Assembly: GCF_006538345.1 (NCBI RefSeq)
Contig: NZ_BJKL01000006.1
Location: forward strand, 62,001 to 126,000
Length of the DNA stretch: 64,000 nucleotides
Direction of reading: 5' to 3'
From: Alteromonas sp. KUL49
Lineage (GTDB): Bacteria; Pseudomonadota; Gammaproteobacteria; Enterobacterales; Alteromonadaceae
The notes below the pieces were generated by a model. The model worked only from the letters and a program-made list of their open reading frames with translations. It did no database searches and was not told where the DNA came from. Shown here piece after piece: positions 9,601-18,376 of the stretch. The position numbers were made by a program, and so were the translations under genes. Positions within the stretch are counted from its first letter, which is position 1, and each line of letters opens with the position of its first letter.

Positions 9601-12600
9601 TTGCTATTTCGGAAGTATCTACCGGCATGGGGACAGAAGCTAAAATTAGCTACGCTCAACTCGCCGATGCCACAGTAGCAAATGATAGCTTTGTGCTTGA
9701 TTTAGGGCACCCATATGTGCGCTTTACTAATACTATGCGTGTGGTAGATGAATATAGTACCGACAACGGCGTAGGTTCGTTTAACACAACATTTTATGAG
9801 TATGGTGCACCAATATTCCACTTAGCAGGTCGCGGATTTCAAGGGTTTGAAAAAATAGTGACCACAACATCACAAGCTATAACCAAAGGCGCTTATGCGA
9901 CCCTAGACGTTCAAACAACCATAAATTTCAACTATGAATTCCCGTGGTCAGGTATGGTTGCTTCTACACAAACCAAAGACATTACTCACGGCTACCTACT
10001 ATCTGAAACTTCAAACACACTCTCTTCAGATGACCATACGTATAGCAGTGGCACGCCTTACTGCTTCTATTCGCCAGTAAGTACACAAATTAGTTACCAA
10101 CAAGATGGTAGTGAAATGTCACGAACTACCACTTCTACTAAAAAGCGATTACCTTCAGATGCAAGCTACCCATTCTGTCAGCCCGAAGAAGTAGTTGTTA
10201 CCGCTACGGACGACTACACCACAAAAACGGTAACAACAGACTTTGAATACTACAACAGTGGCTATGTGAGCATGCTAAGCGACAAAACTGTCAAACAACA
10301 AGCCACTTACAGCCTCTCTGGTTTACCCACGGGCGCAAGAAGCACCAAAACGGTAACTCACTATACTAAGTACAATTCGAGCAACTTTGCAGTAACGGAA
10401 ACCGGGATTAAAAATAGTAGCGGTAACGTTGAGCAATCAACAAAATATTCGTATTTCAATAGTTATGGTATTCCTGAACGCGTTACTCAAGGTAGTCGCT
10501 GGTTACACAATACGTACAGAAGCGACGGTTACTTTATAGAATCTGTTAGCAATAGACAGTGGGGCCTAAACGTAGACGCTACCACATACTTCTACAATGA
10601 TTTAACGGGTATTCCCGAAATTCAAATAGACGCCAACGGAATTACTACCACAACGAATACCGACTTTTTAGGTAACGTTTTAAGTACATCAACAACCAAA
10701 AACGGTGTACTACTGGCTCCTCCAGTATATACACAACGAGTTTGGCAATCAGGTAGTTACGCTGCACGAATTAAAACCGTGCAAGACGGAAGCCCTATAG
10801 TCACTGCATACCTAGACTCGCTCGGCAGAGAAGTGAAGTCACAAAGTACTGGTTTTAGCGGAGCACTGGTGACCAGTCAAACCATCTATGACGAACGTGG
10901 CAATATTTATCAACAAGTGACGCCAACGTCTGATTACAGCACAAGAACATCGGTAACTTACGGTGAATATGACGCTTGGAATCGCCCTAGCTACAAAGAC
11001 GTTGATGATGGTTTTGTGCGTTACACGTCTACATATACCTATGATGGTCTTAAAACAGACATACTCGTTAATGGCACGTCATTGGCTCAAGGCTCTACCG
11101 CTAGCAACATAGGGTCTAGAACCGCTACCGTAGGTAACATGTCTCGTATATACAACTCAATGGGGCAATTGTTAAAAACGGTAGACGCGAAGAATGGTTC
11201 AACATACTTTGCTTATGATGGAGCGGGCAACCCTGACTACATCAAAGATGCCAAAGGCAAAACCATAACGGCTGTATACAACGATATTGGTGAAAAACTC
11301 AGCTTCAATGACCCCAATATGGGGCAATGGACATTCACTTATAACCAGTATGGTGAGTTAGAACGACAAACCGATGCCCGTAATGTTCAAACTGTACCTG
11401 TTTATGATTACCTAGGCCGAATTAAGTCGGTCAGTGGCCGCTCGTGGACATATGATGTTGCTGGATACGGACTTCTTGATTCGACCAATTCTGGCACTGG
11501 GCAAATTAAGTCATATGACTATGATGCACAGTTACGTGTAGACCACATTACAACTACCATCGACAACATCAATTTTGTACAAAAGTATGCCTACAACGCC
11601 ACACTAGGCAGCTTAAAAGGTGAAGAATTCCCCAGCGGTGAAGTCATTGGCTATGAGTACAATCGTTATGGTTTTGTTGAAAGGGAATACAGATTAACCA
11701 GCAGCGGTGAACAGACCTTAAGAGAAATAAGTTCACTCGACGCCTTCGGTAATATCAAACAACAAATCATTGGTGGAGATATTCACCAAACGTTTTATCG
11801 AGAAGACAGTGGTGCCGTAGAAAGCATTTGCGCAGGCACAAGTTTTTCGTGCACGGTTAAATATCAACACATCTCCTATGATTACGACCAAATGGGAAAT
11901 TTGGTTAAACAACGTAACGAACAAACTGGTCTTGAAGAGCAATATGTATACGACAACTTAATGCGTGTTCAAGGGGCCAGATACACTCGTGGTTCAACGG
12001 TACTGGGTAACTACAACTACGATTATGATGCAGTGGGGAACCTAACCAACAAGAGTGACTATGCTACCTTCTATGGTTATAACTCGTCCAAATCGGGTGG
12101 TGGAAATGCTGGCCCTAATGCGGTCAGACGAATCACCCGAGCAAGTGGAGGTACTGTATACTTCGAGTACGACAATAACGGAAACATGACCAAAGGTGAT
12201 GGGTTAACGCAAGCTATCTACAACGTTGACAATAAACCCACCAAAATCGTCAAACACAGCGTTACGGCTACATTCGCCTACGGCGAAGATGGTATGCGCT
12301 TTAAACAAACCAAAACGGCCAGCGGGCAAACCACCACTACCTACTACATAGGCAAAGGGTTTGAGCGTGAAATTCAGCCTGGCAACCACATTGTTGATAA
12401 AACTTATGTGGGTGATCACACCACGCTTTACACCACGGTATCGGGCTCACCAGATTACCCTGCATCTGTTTTACATTCATTGGTTGACCGACTGGGAAGC
12501 GCCACCACGCTTCTACGAGGCGACCAGACTAACCCGAGTATTATTAGACATCGTGCTCATGGCATATTCGGTAGACCTATCGATGCGGGTACTGGCGGAT

Positions 12601-13691
12601 TACTCACGTCATTAGCTTCATGGGACAATTTCAACCGGGGCTACACGGGACATGAGCAGTTAGTTGAACAAAAACTGATTCATATGAACGGGCGGGTGTA
12701 TGACTATAACCTTGGTCGGTTTATGTCGGTTGACCCTGTTATTCAAGCGCCTACGAATAGTCAGAGCATGAACCCGTATTCGTATATTATGAATAACCCG
12801 ATGGCGGGGGTTGATCCTAGTGGATACACCGCCGAAACTCCTACTGAGATCCCCCAAACCGCCACGGATACGCAGCAAGCAGATTTATCTAACACCAAAT
12901 TCTCAAAAATTGAGAAAATGGATGACGGCAATGTATACGGCACAACTACCAGTGGAGAAGTATACAAGCTAGACAAGGTCACCGTTTCGAATGGCGCAGG
13001 GAATACAATTAGTACTTTCACGTTTGATTCGAGTAACGGAAATGGTACGGCTAACGTAGGGAAGCCTAGTAAAAGCCAAGTGACTCATGAAGACGGCTAT
13101 ACCAATTACGGAGGATATAGAGTCAACTGGAGAAATGTTCAACAGTCAATTCTTGATGGGCAAGGCTCCGTTGTTTCCCCCAAAGACCTAAGAGAAAATG
13201 TTCCGGGGGACCTCCTAAATTTAGCAATGTCTGACTTTGAAGCGTTTACGGATCAAGCGCTTATAGCAGGCATGAATAGTAGCTCAATGGAACGAGCTTC
13301 GATGTTTGGTGGTAGCGTAGATATGGCTACTTCTGCCGCAGTTGCAGGCCTTGCGCTTATGAGACATCACGGAAGTAATGTAACCTCACCCACCTATAGA
13401 GAGCTTGCAGGTTTGGTAAAAGGGTTTGAGGCTCATCATATATTGCCACAGTATTTAGGAAAGCAGCTTGGTTATACGCAGAAGCAAATGTTAGATCATC
13501 CTGCGATACTAATACCAAAATTTAAGCATACGGGAGCATTAAATCCTGATGCCTATCACAAGGTAATCAATAGGTACCTGCCTAGAAATCAGACGTATAC
13601 TCCACAACAAATTCGCGGAGGTCTGCAAAGGGCCTATGAAGACCTCGGGAAACCTGAGCTTTATAGATCGGTTGAAGGGTTAATAAAATAA
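6642..13691 (+). CDS. Secreted SpvB/FG-GAP/Rhs YD-repeat protein with nuclease-like C-terminal toxin domain
   Basis: This 2349-residue protein begins with a Sec signal (MMYRVFLLAIICLFSQTSQA), with GGAG upstream. Two fibronectin type III-like domains (about 22-110 and 117-205) are followed by an SpvB/TcaC-like segment from about 215 (VPITLPPGRKGMSPSVSLNYSS). At least seven FG-GAP/VCBS-type repeats of DxDxDG-x-x-D form lie at about 545-945. A long YD-repeat shell extends to about 2010, closed by the Rhs core with GRFMSVDP near 2025 and NPYSYIMNNPMAGVDPSGY ending near 2061. The sequence after the core is the variable tip; E2263-A-H-H-I-L-P plus later histidines resembles an HNH/His-Me-finger (AHH/GHH-like) nuclease. 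In the family the YD shell encapsulates a toxic C-terminus delivered to rival cells. A probable immunity gene follows one base after the stop. No VgrG or PAAR gene is in view, so the export route after the Sec step is unclear. Confidence 0.85.
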   Translation: MMYRVFLLAIICLFSQTSQAAYFVNLPASPNSTGNFTLSWNAELTDAGGYYLYQTVSGTTTTIYSGSARTKTLSGLSSGTYTYELRGLTTSWIGGEPVIRNVSMDTYSIVVNSVSVPPKMSTPSVPSSSDWSIPVSWSQSSGSQVTQYQLDVKKDNGSYSTAYSGSSRSYTYNASSNGTYTFRVRARNSAGWGAYSNTASSSVTSSNTGAGIDSIPDQVVTSLNGANLNSDLVGEIQATSSVDGGAFKYSVPITLPPGRKGMSPSVSLNYSSQNGAGVAGFGWSLAGSGAIHRCADIYDLESSAVSVQYNLYDKLCINGERLLATSGTYGYSGTKYQTERNPSFTVEQVGGHLNSDSVSFVVHYTNGNSAEYGSDANSRKKRSGHGVSESWMLHILEDTFGNQVEYEYTLTTGNSYLKNIYYTGLNGQRGNRVVSFVYTSIPTSYSYSYGGKSASNKLLQRIDVKINNVTVANWRLGHTTAVNDDIHDVKLLEELKYCEGSSSTECVATDFDWYEMDYDYSATSNHPLASVTDQFNVGQTVYREGDFDNDGVQDLHGAERIYLSSGGTLNYSSLPGFSTNYGDSDEDTPFAQQSDGYRYTSVQGVMDYDGDGNSDLIYKDSSSKIRIALMNKGVIKGTVNTNISAACSLSYVNVRTTPFCNNFILDFDGDGWKDLLVATKAVSANVYDSTITYKAYRNKGNSTGFNYAGEFQLDLRWALTPLDVNGDGLLDLAASSFGKAPYWYQTSYNRSTGRVSFTHKNHTLNVNYNEALRNKPGRWVDFNGDGLPDILTLHLKNSFDATYTYSVVINKGNGKFESPVSTGKQELAHVSSIHGGIVDENAVEGQVYTSFIKVFDFNGDGRQDLLIPTQKTANRYLCWDQDSNQACDAIDGAEFPRFHIYDVFEWDVWITQENGTSFVQHELGSGITGALATMSVVDVNGDGRDDFVSGIGFESDATHRRWRYGNPFFGNYPRGYVISQRDSTDNFAISEVSTGMGTEAKISYAQLADATVANDSFVLDLGHPYVRFTNTMRVVDEYSTDNGVGSFNTTFYEYGAPIFHLAGRGFQGFEKIVTTTSQAITKGAYATLDVQTTINFNYEFPWSGMVASTQTKDITHGYLLSETSNTLSSDDHTYSSGTPYCFYSPVSTQISYQQDGSEMSRTTTSTKKRLPSDASYPFCQPEEVVVTATDDYTTKTVTTDFEYYNSGYVSMLSDKTVKQQATYSLSGLPTGARSTKTVTHYTKYNSSNFAVTETGIKNSSGNVEQSTKYSYFNSYGIPERVTQGSRWLHNTYRSDGYFIESVSNRQWGLNVDATTYFYNDLTGIPEIQIDANGITTTTNTDFLGNVLSTSTTKNGVLLAPPVYTQRVWQSGSYAARIKTVQDGSPIVTAYLDSLGREVKSQSTGFSGALVTSQTIYDERGNIYQQVTPTSDYSTRTSVTYGEYDAWNRPSYKDVDDGFVRYTSTYTYDGLKTDILVNGTSLAQGSTASNIGSRTATVGNMSRIYNSMGQLLKTVDAKNGSTYFAYDGAGNPDYIKDAKGKTITAVYNDIGEKLSFNDPNMGQWTFTYNQYGELERQTDARNVQTVPVYDYLGRIKSVSGRSWTYDVAGYGLLDSTNSGTGQIKSYDYDAQLRVDHITTTIDNINFVQKYAYNATLGSLKGEEFPSGEVIGYEYNRYGFVEREYRLTSSGEQTLREISSLDAFGNIKQQIIGGDIHQTFYREDSGAVESICAGTSFSCTVKYQHISYDYDQMGNLVKQRNEQTGLEEQYVYDNLMRVQGARYTRGSTVLGNYNYDYDAVGNLTNKSDYATFYGYNSSKSGGGNAGPNAVRRITRASGGTVYFEYDNNGNMTKGDGLTQAIYNVDNKPTKIVKHSVTATFAYGEDGMRFKQTKTASGQTTTTYYIGKGFEREIQPGNHIVDKTYVGDHTTLYTTVSGSPDYPASVLHSLVDRLGSATTLLRGDQTNPSIIRHRAHGIFGRPIDAGTGGLLTSLASWDNFNRGYTGHEQLVEQKLIHMNGRVYDYNLGRFMSVDPVIQAPTNSQSMNPYSYIMNNPMAGVDPSGYTAETPTEIPQTATDTQQADLSNTKFSKIEKMDDGNVYGTTTSGEVYKLDKVTVSNGAGNTISTFTFDSSNGNGTANVGKPSKSQVTHEDGYTNYGGYRVNWRNVQQSILDGQGSVVSPKDLRENVPGDLLNLAMSDFEAFTDQALIAGMNSSSMERASMFGGSVDMATSAAVAGLALMRHHGSNVTSPTYRELAGLVKGFEAHHILPQYLGKQLGYTQKQMLDHPAILIPKFKHTGALNPDAYHKVINRYLPRNQTYTPQQIRGGLQRAYEDLGKPELYRSVEGLIK

Positions 13692-13692
13692 C

Positions 13693-14139
13693 ATGATGAA
13701 ACTTAAAGATCTCGACTTATCAGCTTTGTCTGAAAATCCAATAATGGAGTTAGATTATGCTGAGGAAACTGATGGGGAAATACTAGTTAGACCAGTGATG
13801 AATTGGTCCGAAGAACTATTTAATTCTCAGTTGATTGTCAGAACGCAGTTTGTGGACCGTGAGCAGAAAAGCTATATCGGTTGGGCATATTTGAACTCAA
13901 CGAGTCAAATATGTGACTCGCAACCTAATATCATTTTTGAATCAGGGGAATTATTAAGTTTTTGGTATGGCGTTTCAAAACCTTCCAATCGTTCCATAGA
14001 TTTGTGTAGCAAGAAAGAAATTAAATTTCCTTTGCAGTTCGACTGTTATCATAACGACAAAATTCCTCACATTTACGGTGAGCTAGAAGGACTTTACTAC
14101 TTTGATTCTTCATTCAAAGAAACAGTTTTTAAGCTTTAG
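13693..14139 (+). CDS. Probable immunity protein for the Rhs C-terminal toxin
   Basis: This 148-residue acidic, cytosolic-looking protein has no signal peptide or membrane segment. It starts (ATG 13693, or the adjacent ATG 13696) one base after the Rhs stop, with an AAGGG-like site inside the end of the Rhs gene, so the two are almost certainly co-transcribed. I recognise no family. The immunity role rests only on position and size: polymorphic toxin genes are regularly followed by a small cytosolic gene that neutralises the toxin tip. Tryptophan- and acid-rich stretches (MNWSEELF, YIGWAYL, SFWYGVS) fit a protein that binds a basic nuclease. Confidence 0.6.
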   Translation: MMKLKDLDLSALSENPIMELDYAEETDGEILVRPVMNWSEELFNSQLIVRTQFVDREQKSYIGWAYLNSTSQICDSQPNIIFESGELLSFWYGVSKPSNRSIDLCSKKEIKFPLQFDCYHNDKIPHIYGELEGLYYFDSSFKETVFKL

Positions 14140-14935
14140 ACTCTGGTTGATAGTATAAAGCCCGCATCAAGCAGCTTTGTTGTCCTAGGCCGCTAGTTCT
14201 GAGTTAAAAAGCTCTATATGGTCACTCCGGCTGAGTCAAATGTATTCAGCCGCTTTTCGTATTTTTAGATACGCGTTTTAATTAACTCATTGTCTATTAC
14301 CCTAAACAGTATTCTGCCTAATGAAATACGGCCTCATAACATATATCCGGCGTCGTAATGACCTAGTTAGCTGGTCGGAAACATCTAGTTGGACACCCGC
14401 CTTAACTGACCGCCAGTACAATTACGTTGGCGGTTAGAAATCTTCACACTGAGGTGAGTAGCCTCTGTTGAGATGACCCCAATGCCCAAAGCCAGACGCT
14501 CCCAAATTAGTTTGTCAGACACGCCCTAATATCACTGTGTATCGCGCTGTGTTCGCCGCGCATTTTCTAAAATACTAATCGGACAACTATATTAATGAGC
14601 ACAAAATATTACTTGTAGCTGTTTTACGATTCATATATTCAATTAAATCTCAAAAACCTTGATATTTTCCGAATTCAGAGGCAGTGCAAAATAAAAAATC
14701 AGGCTCAGAAAAATTTCAATGCAAGCTATAAAGAAATACTGGGATACATGATAGACACCAATAATTCCATTATTTTTAGTTTTAAAACTTTTTCTTAAAA
14801 AATAGAAACACAGCCATTTTAATTTGCTAAATAGGCATTTTAATATGTATCATTGATGCGTTTATACTGTCTTAATGGCAGTTTAAATCAACCCTAAATA
14901 TCATTCTAAATTTCAATTACGACATGGAGTCATCG
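14140..14935. other. Long AT-rich gap with no gene
   Basis: This stretch of about 800 bp carries stop codons in all frames and no recognisable RNA gene. An imperfect inverted repeat (CTGACCGCCA at 14406-14415, TGGCGGTTAG at 14428-14437) lies in a locally less AT-rich patch (about 14330-14560). The rest, especially 14570-14920, is very AT-rich and presumably contains the promoter of the downstream beta-helix gene. It may be debris of a lost toxin cassette or insertion sequence, but no transposase remnant was identified. Confidence 0.4.
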
Positions 14936-16146
14936 ATGGATAAAAATGCAAGAAGAAACACACTAAAACTAATCGGAGCAGGGGCTATCGTGGGAGCTTT
15001 GAGTGCACCTCCACAGGAAGCAAATGCAAGCGTTGGTGTCAATAGCAACCTATATAATGTTAAAGACTACGGCGCGAGAGGAGATGGTAGTGATGATACA
15101 ACAGCAATAAAGAATGCCATATCTACAATGATGAGTAGTGGTGGAGGAACACTCTACTTTCCTCAGGGCAAATATACTATTAATAGCACGCTTTCTTTCA
15201 ATAATTTTCAGGGAGCAATAACAGGTGATGGTATCGAATTATCTATTCTAATTTTCAACGATAGCGACGGAATTAGGATTGATAATACAGCGTTTCCAGA
15301 GCCAACATTTCACCTCAAGCCCTCTGTTTTTATCGAAGGCTTATCTCTTCTTACAAAAAATCTGGAACAAGAGTCGGGCTTCATTATGAGGGCAAAAGAA
15401 CATCCGCATTGGGTAAACAGTTAACTTGTATAAATTGTCAATTTAGAGGTTATAGTGATCGTGAGGCTTGGAAAATAGCTGCCTCCATATCAGAGGGGTC
15501 TATGAGTGAATTTCGAGGGGTTTATTTTAAAGGGCACACCAGTAATGTTGATGTCATGCAATATGCTCTTCGACTCAGTAACAATACGATAGATATCAAA
15601 GTTATAGGTTGTTATTTCTATTGGTGTATGAATGGAATAGCTTTTGAAGGTAACAATAATAATGCAGGTGAGGGTCTAGTTGTTTCCTATTGCCATTTTG
15701 TTCCCGTGAGATATGGTATAGTTTCTAGAAAAAACACTGGTAATTATCTAGCTATTGATAACAATCACATTGCCGCTCATTCACGCGGTATTCTTCTCGG
15801 CGACAGCCAAACTAATGGTTCAAATCACTCCCAAGTAAATAATAATCTAATTTTCAAGTCAGCTACCTCTACAAGCGGATTTGTTGGAATTCATGTTTAC
15901 GCGGAGCGTTGCACAATTATTGGTAACGAAATAATGAACGAAGGGCTATCAGGATCCGAGAATGGTATTGTACTGGATGGCTCGTCTTTTTCGCGTGTAA
16001 TAGGTAATCTTTGTTACCGACAAGATACAGGTATTTGGATTAAAGGTAATTCAAACAGAAACATTGTCTCGGACAATATTGGAGACACTGTAAGTAACTC
16101 TGTTTACAACCAAGGCTCAAACAATCTGGTTAATAATAATATTTGA
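14936..16146 (+). pseudogene. Tat-exported pectate-lyase-3-like right-handed beta-helix protein, frameshifted
   Basis: The start at 14936 has GGAG six bases upstream and opens a twin-arginine-like signal (NARRNTLKLIGAGAIVGAL) cleaved near ANA. The mature start (YNVKDYGARGDGSDDTTAI, then GGGTLYFPQGKYTI) is the signature of the Pectate_lyase_3 beta-helix family, followed by Asn-rich coils such as NNNLIF and GNEIMNE. The first frame stops at 15424, while the rest continues in another frame to 16146. One extra A in the AAAA run at 15394-15397 rejoins them (MRAK-RTSALGKQLTCINC) into about 403 residues. Family members are polysaccharide lyases, hydrolases or phage tailspike-like depolymerases. Substrate is unknown; a role in matrix polysaccharide processing is suggested by the capsule-type gene downstream. 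The lesion could be a homopolymer error. Confidence 0.72.
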
Positions 16147-16452
16147 TATTGACCAGATTTCATTACATAGACTGACCAAAAGCTTTTTAGGGCTTTCGAC
16201 ACTTTGATTTGAGTGTCTGAGCCCTATTTACCAAGCTACATATGGGTTAATGACTTTTGAACCTTTAAATATCTAAATTTTGTGAAAATCTGTCCCAAAA
16301 TACAAATTATTCAAAAATAGTGTGCGAGGACTAGATTGCAACTTGGGCTACCTTAACCAAAGCCCACAGTAACCAAAACATCACACTCCATACATCAAAA
16401 CGCCACGCTGCTGAGGTAATAGTTAGCAAAGCGTGAGGGATTGGGGTGTGTA
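16147..16452. other. Gap between the beta-helix gene and the MBL-fold gene
   Basis: About 300 bp with no ORF or RNA gene that I can support. It presumably contains the promoter of the downstream gene pair. A GAGGGA element at 16435-16440 may serve as the ribosome binding site. Confidence 0.35.
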
Positions 16453-17214
16453 GTGGATATCAGTGTGACTTTTTTAGGTGTGGGTAATGCCCGTGCTACC
16501 TCGTTAGGCAATTCGAGTATTATCATCGAAGCCGACGCTAAACCATGGCTTCTGGTTGATTGCGGCTTTGATACCTTAGACAAGTTTCAATTGCGCTATC
16601 CAAATTCTTTACCTCCTGCGGTATTTATTACCCATTGTCACTTTGATCATATAGGCGGGTTAGAGCAGCTGTATTTTCTTGCTCGTTTTTCTGATAAACG
16701 GCCTGTGGTGTATATTTCACATTTATTGGTTTCTACTCTGGTCAGCGTATTGGGGAATACTCTTATTGCCGAAGGGCGAGAGAACGTATGGGATGTATTG
16801 AACATAGTGCCTGTTCACAATAGTTTTTTTCATCAAGGCACTAAACTCTATGTACACCCTGTACGTCATCACGTACCCAACAGCGCCTTTTCATTACACA
16901 TGCCCGGTTACTTCTTTTATTCAGGCGATACTCGCCCCATCCCCGAAATTATTCATCATAATGTAAATAACAACGAGATAATTTTTCATGATTGCGGGAT
17001 AAAGGGAAACCCAAGCCATACTGGGTTAGACGACCTACGAAGAGAATACGCGCCTAATGTGCTCAATCGTCTGGTTGCCTATCACTACGCTACAGCGGAG
17101 GACGGTTTACATTTTGCCAAGCAGCAGATAGCGTATGCTCAACCCAATCAAACCTTTGAACTGAACAACGCCGCTACAAACCAAGCGTTGATTACACTTC
17201 CACAAAGGGCGTAA
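16453..17214 (+). CDS. Metallo-beta-lactamase-fold hydrolase, RNase Z-like
   Basis: The protein of about 253 residues carries the metallo-beta-lactamase core motif H-C-H-F-D-H-I-G-G near residue 60, preceded by FLGVGNARATSLGNSSIIIEA and LLVDCGFDT, plus later metal-ligand regions (FYSGDTRP, and a C-terminal AYHYAT histidine). This supports a binuclear zinc hydrolase most like the RNase Z/phosphodiesterase branch. I chose the GTG at 16453 because GAGGGA lies 12 bases upstream; a TTG at 16441 abuts that element. The gene is six bases from the next one and likely co-transcribed with it. The gene is not tRNA-processing RNase Z by context; pairing with a capsule-type protein suggests surface polysaccharide metabolism, which is inference. 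Confidence 0.75.
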   Translation: MDISVTFLGVGNARATSLGNSSIIIEADAKPWLLVDCGFDTLDKFQLRYPNSLPPAVFITHCHFDHIGGLEQLYFLARFSDKRPVVYISHLLVSTLVSVLGNTLIAEGRENVWDVLNIVPVHNSFFHQGTKLYVHPVRHHVPNSAFSLHMPGYFFYSGDTRPIPEIIHHNVNNNEIIFHDCGIKGNPSHTGLDDLRREYAPNVLNRLVAYHYATAEDGLHFAKQQIAYAQPNQTFELNNAATNQALITLPQRA

Positions 17215-17220
17215 ACGTTT

Positions 17221-18150
17221 ATGCAGCAAAGCGTGCACTCACCGCAAAACAACAACATCATTATAAGTGATGAAAACGCGCCGTTTTACCAAGCATCTCC
17301 CACAGGCTTGTATGTGATTGTTTATACCATCAACCCCGTCGATCAAGTGCCTATTTGGTTATCGACCGTGGAGTCTTGGTTTAAGCCCCATGGCATCTCG
17401 TTCATATACCGCCATCCTGCACAAGCGGTACCCCTATCACTTTTTGAGAACAGCCAAGGGGTATTGCTCTGGAATGGTACACTACCCGTCTTTACCCAAT
17501 TAAAGGCATGGCTCAATAACCATCAAATTGCATATAGTTTTGTTGAGTGTGGGTTCTTTCCACAAACACAGCACGTTTACTTTGATAAGCAAGGTATCAA
17601 CGTAGAATGCAGCCTTGCCACTGATGATTTACGCTGGTTACCCGAAAATGCCTCAGCGCTACTGGCCAATAAAGAACATGAGTTCTTCGACGGCGTACTA
17701 GCGTATTGCGAACATGAAGACTATATTTTCGTGCCTTTGCAACTAGGGGACGATTCCAACATTCAGTTAAACTCTCGCTTCACCAACGGCATGCAGCCTT
17801 TTATCGACTACATCGAAAACCTCTACCCTTCTGAAAACATTGTGTTTAAAGCACACCCAAGAGACAACAATACCTATAGCTCTGCACTCGCAACCAGCTA
17901 TTGGTCTGATGCATGTGCAAAGTCGCTTATCAAAGGTGCCAAAAAGGTACACGGGATAAATTCTACCGTACTGTTCGAAGCTGAACTGTGGGGTGTGGAA
18001 ACCATTATTGAAGGCGATTGTTTGCTGAGTCGCCACAAACATCAAAAACGAGCGCTACTAGAGGCCATCGTTTGCTATCAACACGACCTGAAAGGCCCAG
18101 CGCCAGACATTGAATGTATTTTGGATAATACCTATATACGTCTAGGTTAA
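17221..18150 (+). CDS. Capsule polysaccharide biosynthesis (KpsS/KpsC-like) family protein
   Basis: This 309-residue soluble protein shows a pattern typical of capsule_synth/Kps-type proteins: DYIFVPLQLGDDSNIQLNSRF, then VFKAHPRD (a conserved KxHP motif) and VHGINSTVLFEAELWG (conserved N-S-T). In this family KpsS and KpsC are Kdo transferases that build the lipid-linked capsule linker, but short stand-alone homologues also exist in O-antigen and other glycan loci. The gene follows the MBL-fold gene by six bases and ends about 50 bp before the tRNA-Phe direct repeat. No other capsule genes are in the window, so it looks like an isolated or captured component. The acceptor substrate is unknown. 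Confidence 0.65.
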   Translation: MQQSVHSPQNNNIIISDENAPFYQASPTGLYVIVYTINPVDQVPIWLSTVESWFKPHGISFIYRHPAQAVPLSLFENSQGVLLWNGTLPVFTQLKAWLNNHQIAYSFVECGFFPQTQHVYFDKQGINVECSLATDDLRWLPENASALLANKEHEFFDGVLAYCEHEDYIFVPLQLGDDSNIQLNSRFTNGMQPFIDYIENLYPSENIVFKAHPRDNNTYSSALATSYWSDACAKSLIKGAKKVHGINSTVLFEAELWGVETIIEGDCLLSRHKHQKRALLEAIVCYQHDLKGPAPDIECILDNTYIRLG

Positions 18151-18200
18151 CCTATATAGATAGGATGCCACTGTTGATTTAGTAGTGATAGCAGGGGTCT

Positions 18201-18260
18201 AGAATCAAAAAAGCCCCGCTAATGCGAGGCTTTCAAGAATGGTGCCCAGAGGCGGGATCG
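18201..18260. repeat. 60-bp direct repeat, copy 1: truncated tRNA-Phe 3' end plus terminator
   Basis: Positions 18201-18260 are identical to 18317-18376. On the minus strand this copy contains the last 21 bases of tRNA-Phe (18240-18260, including CCA) followed by a duplicate terminator (18207-18231). The tRNA match stops abruptly at 18260. This looks like an attachment-site remnant or a collapsed tandem tRNA duplication. Confidence 0.85.
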
Positions 18261-18316
18261 TGACTCACGGTGACCGGCACCGATACGCTGCGTGTCGTCC
18301 AACGTCCACTGAGGCC

Positions 18317-18376
18317 AGAATCAAAAAAGCCCCGCTAATGCGAGGCTTTCAAGAATGGTGCCCAGAGGCGGGATCG
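18317..18376. repeat. 60-bp direct repeat, copy 2: intact tRNA-Phe 3' end plus terminator
   Basis: This is the functional copy of the repeat: the 3' part of the complete tRNA-Phe gene and its downstream terminator. It is 116 bp from copy 1, with 56 bp of unrelated sequence between the copies. Confidence 0.85.
18323..18347 (-). terminator. Rho-independent terminator of tRNA-Phe
   Basis: Read on the minus strand, AGCCTCGC-ATTA-GCGGGGCT forms an eight-base-pair stem with one G-U pair, followed by six T. It lies 8 bases past the tRNA CCA end. An identical copy lies at 18207-18231. Confidence 0.8.

Noticed and set aside
14338..14560. Insertion-sequence remnant in the gap after the Rhs module
   Set aside because: An imperfect inverted repeat is present, but no transposase fragment or target duplication was found.
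18261..18316. The 56-bp spacer between repeat copies as a second, degenerate tRNA
   Set aside because: Beyond a short CCACTGAG-like similarity it does not fold into or align with a tRNA, so I could not support a tRNA pseudogene extending past 18260.
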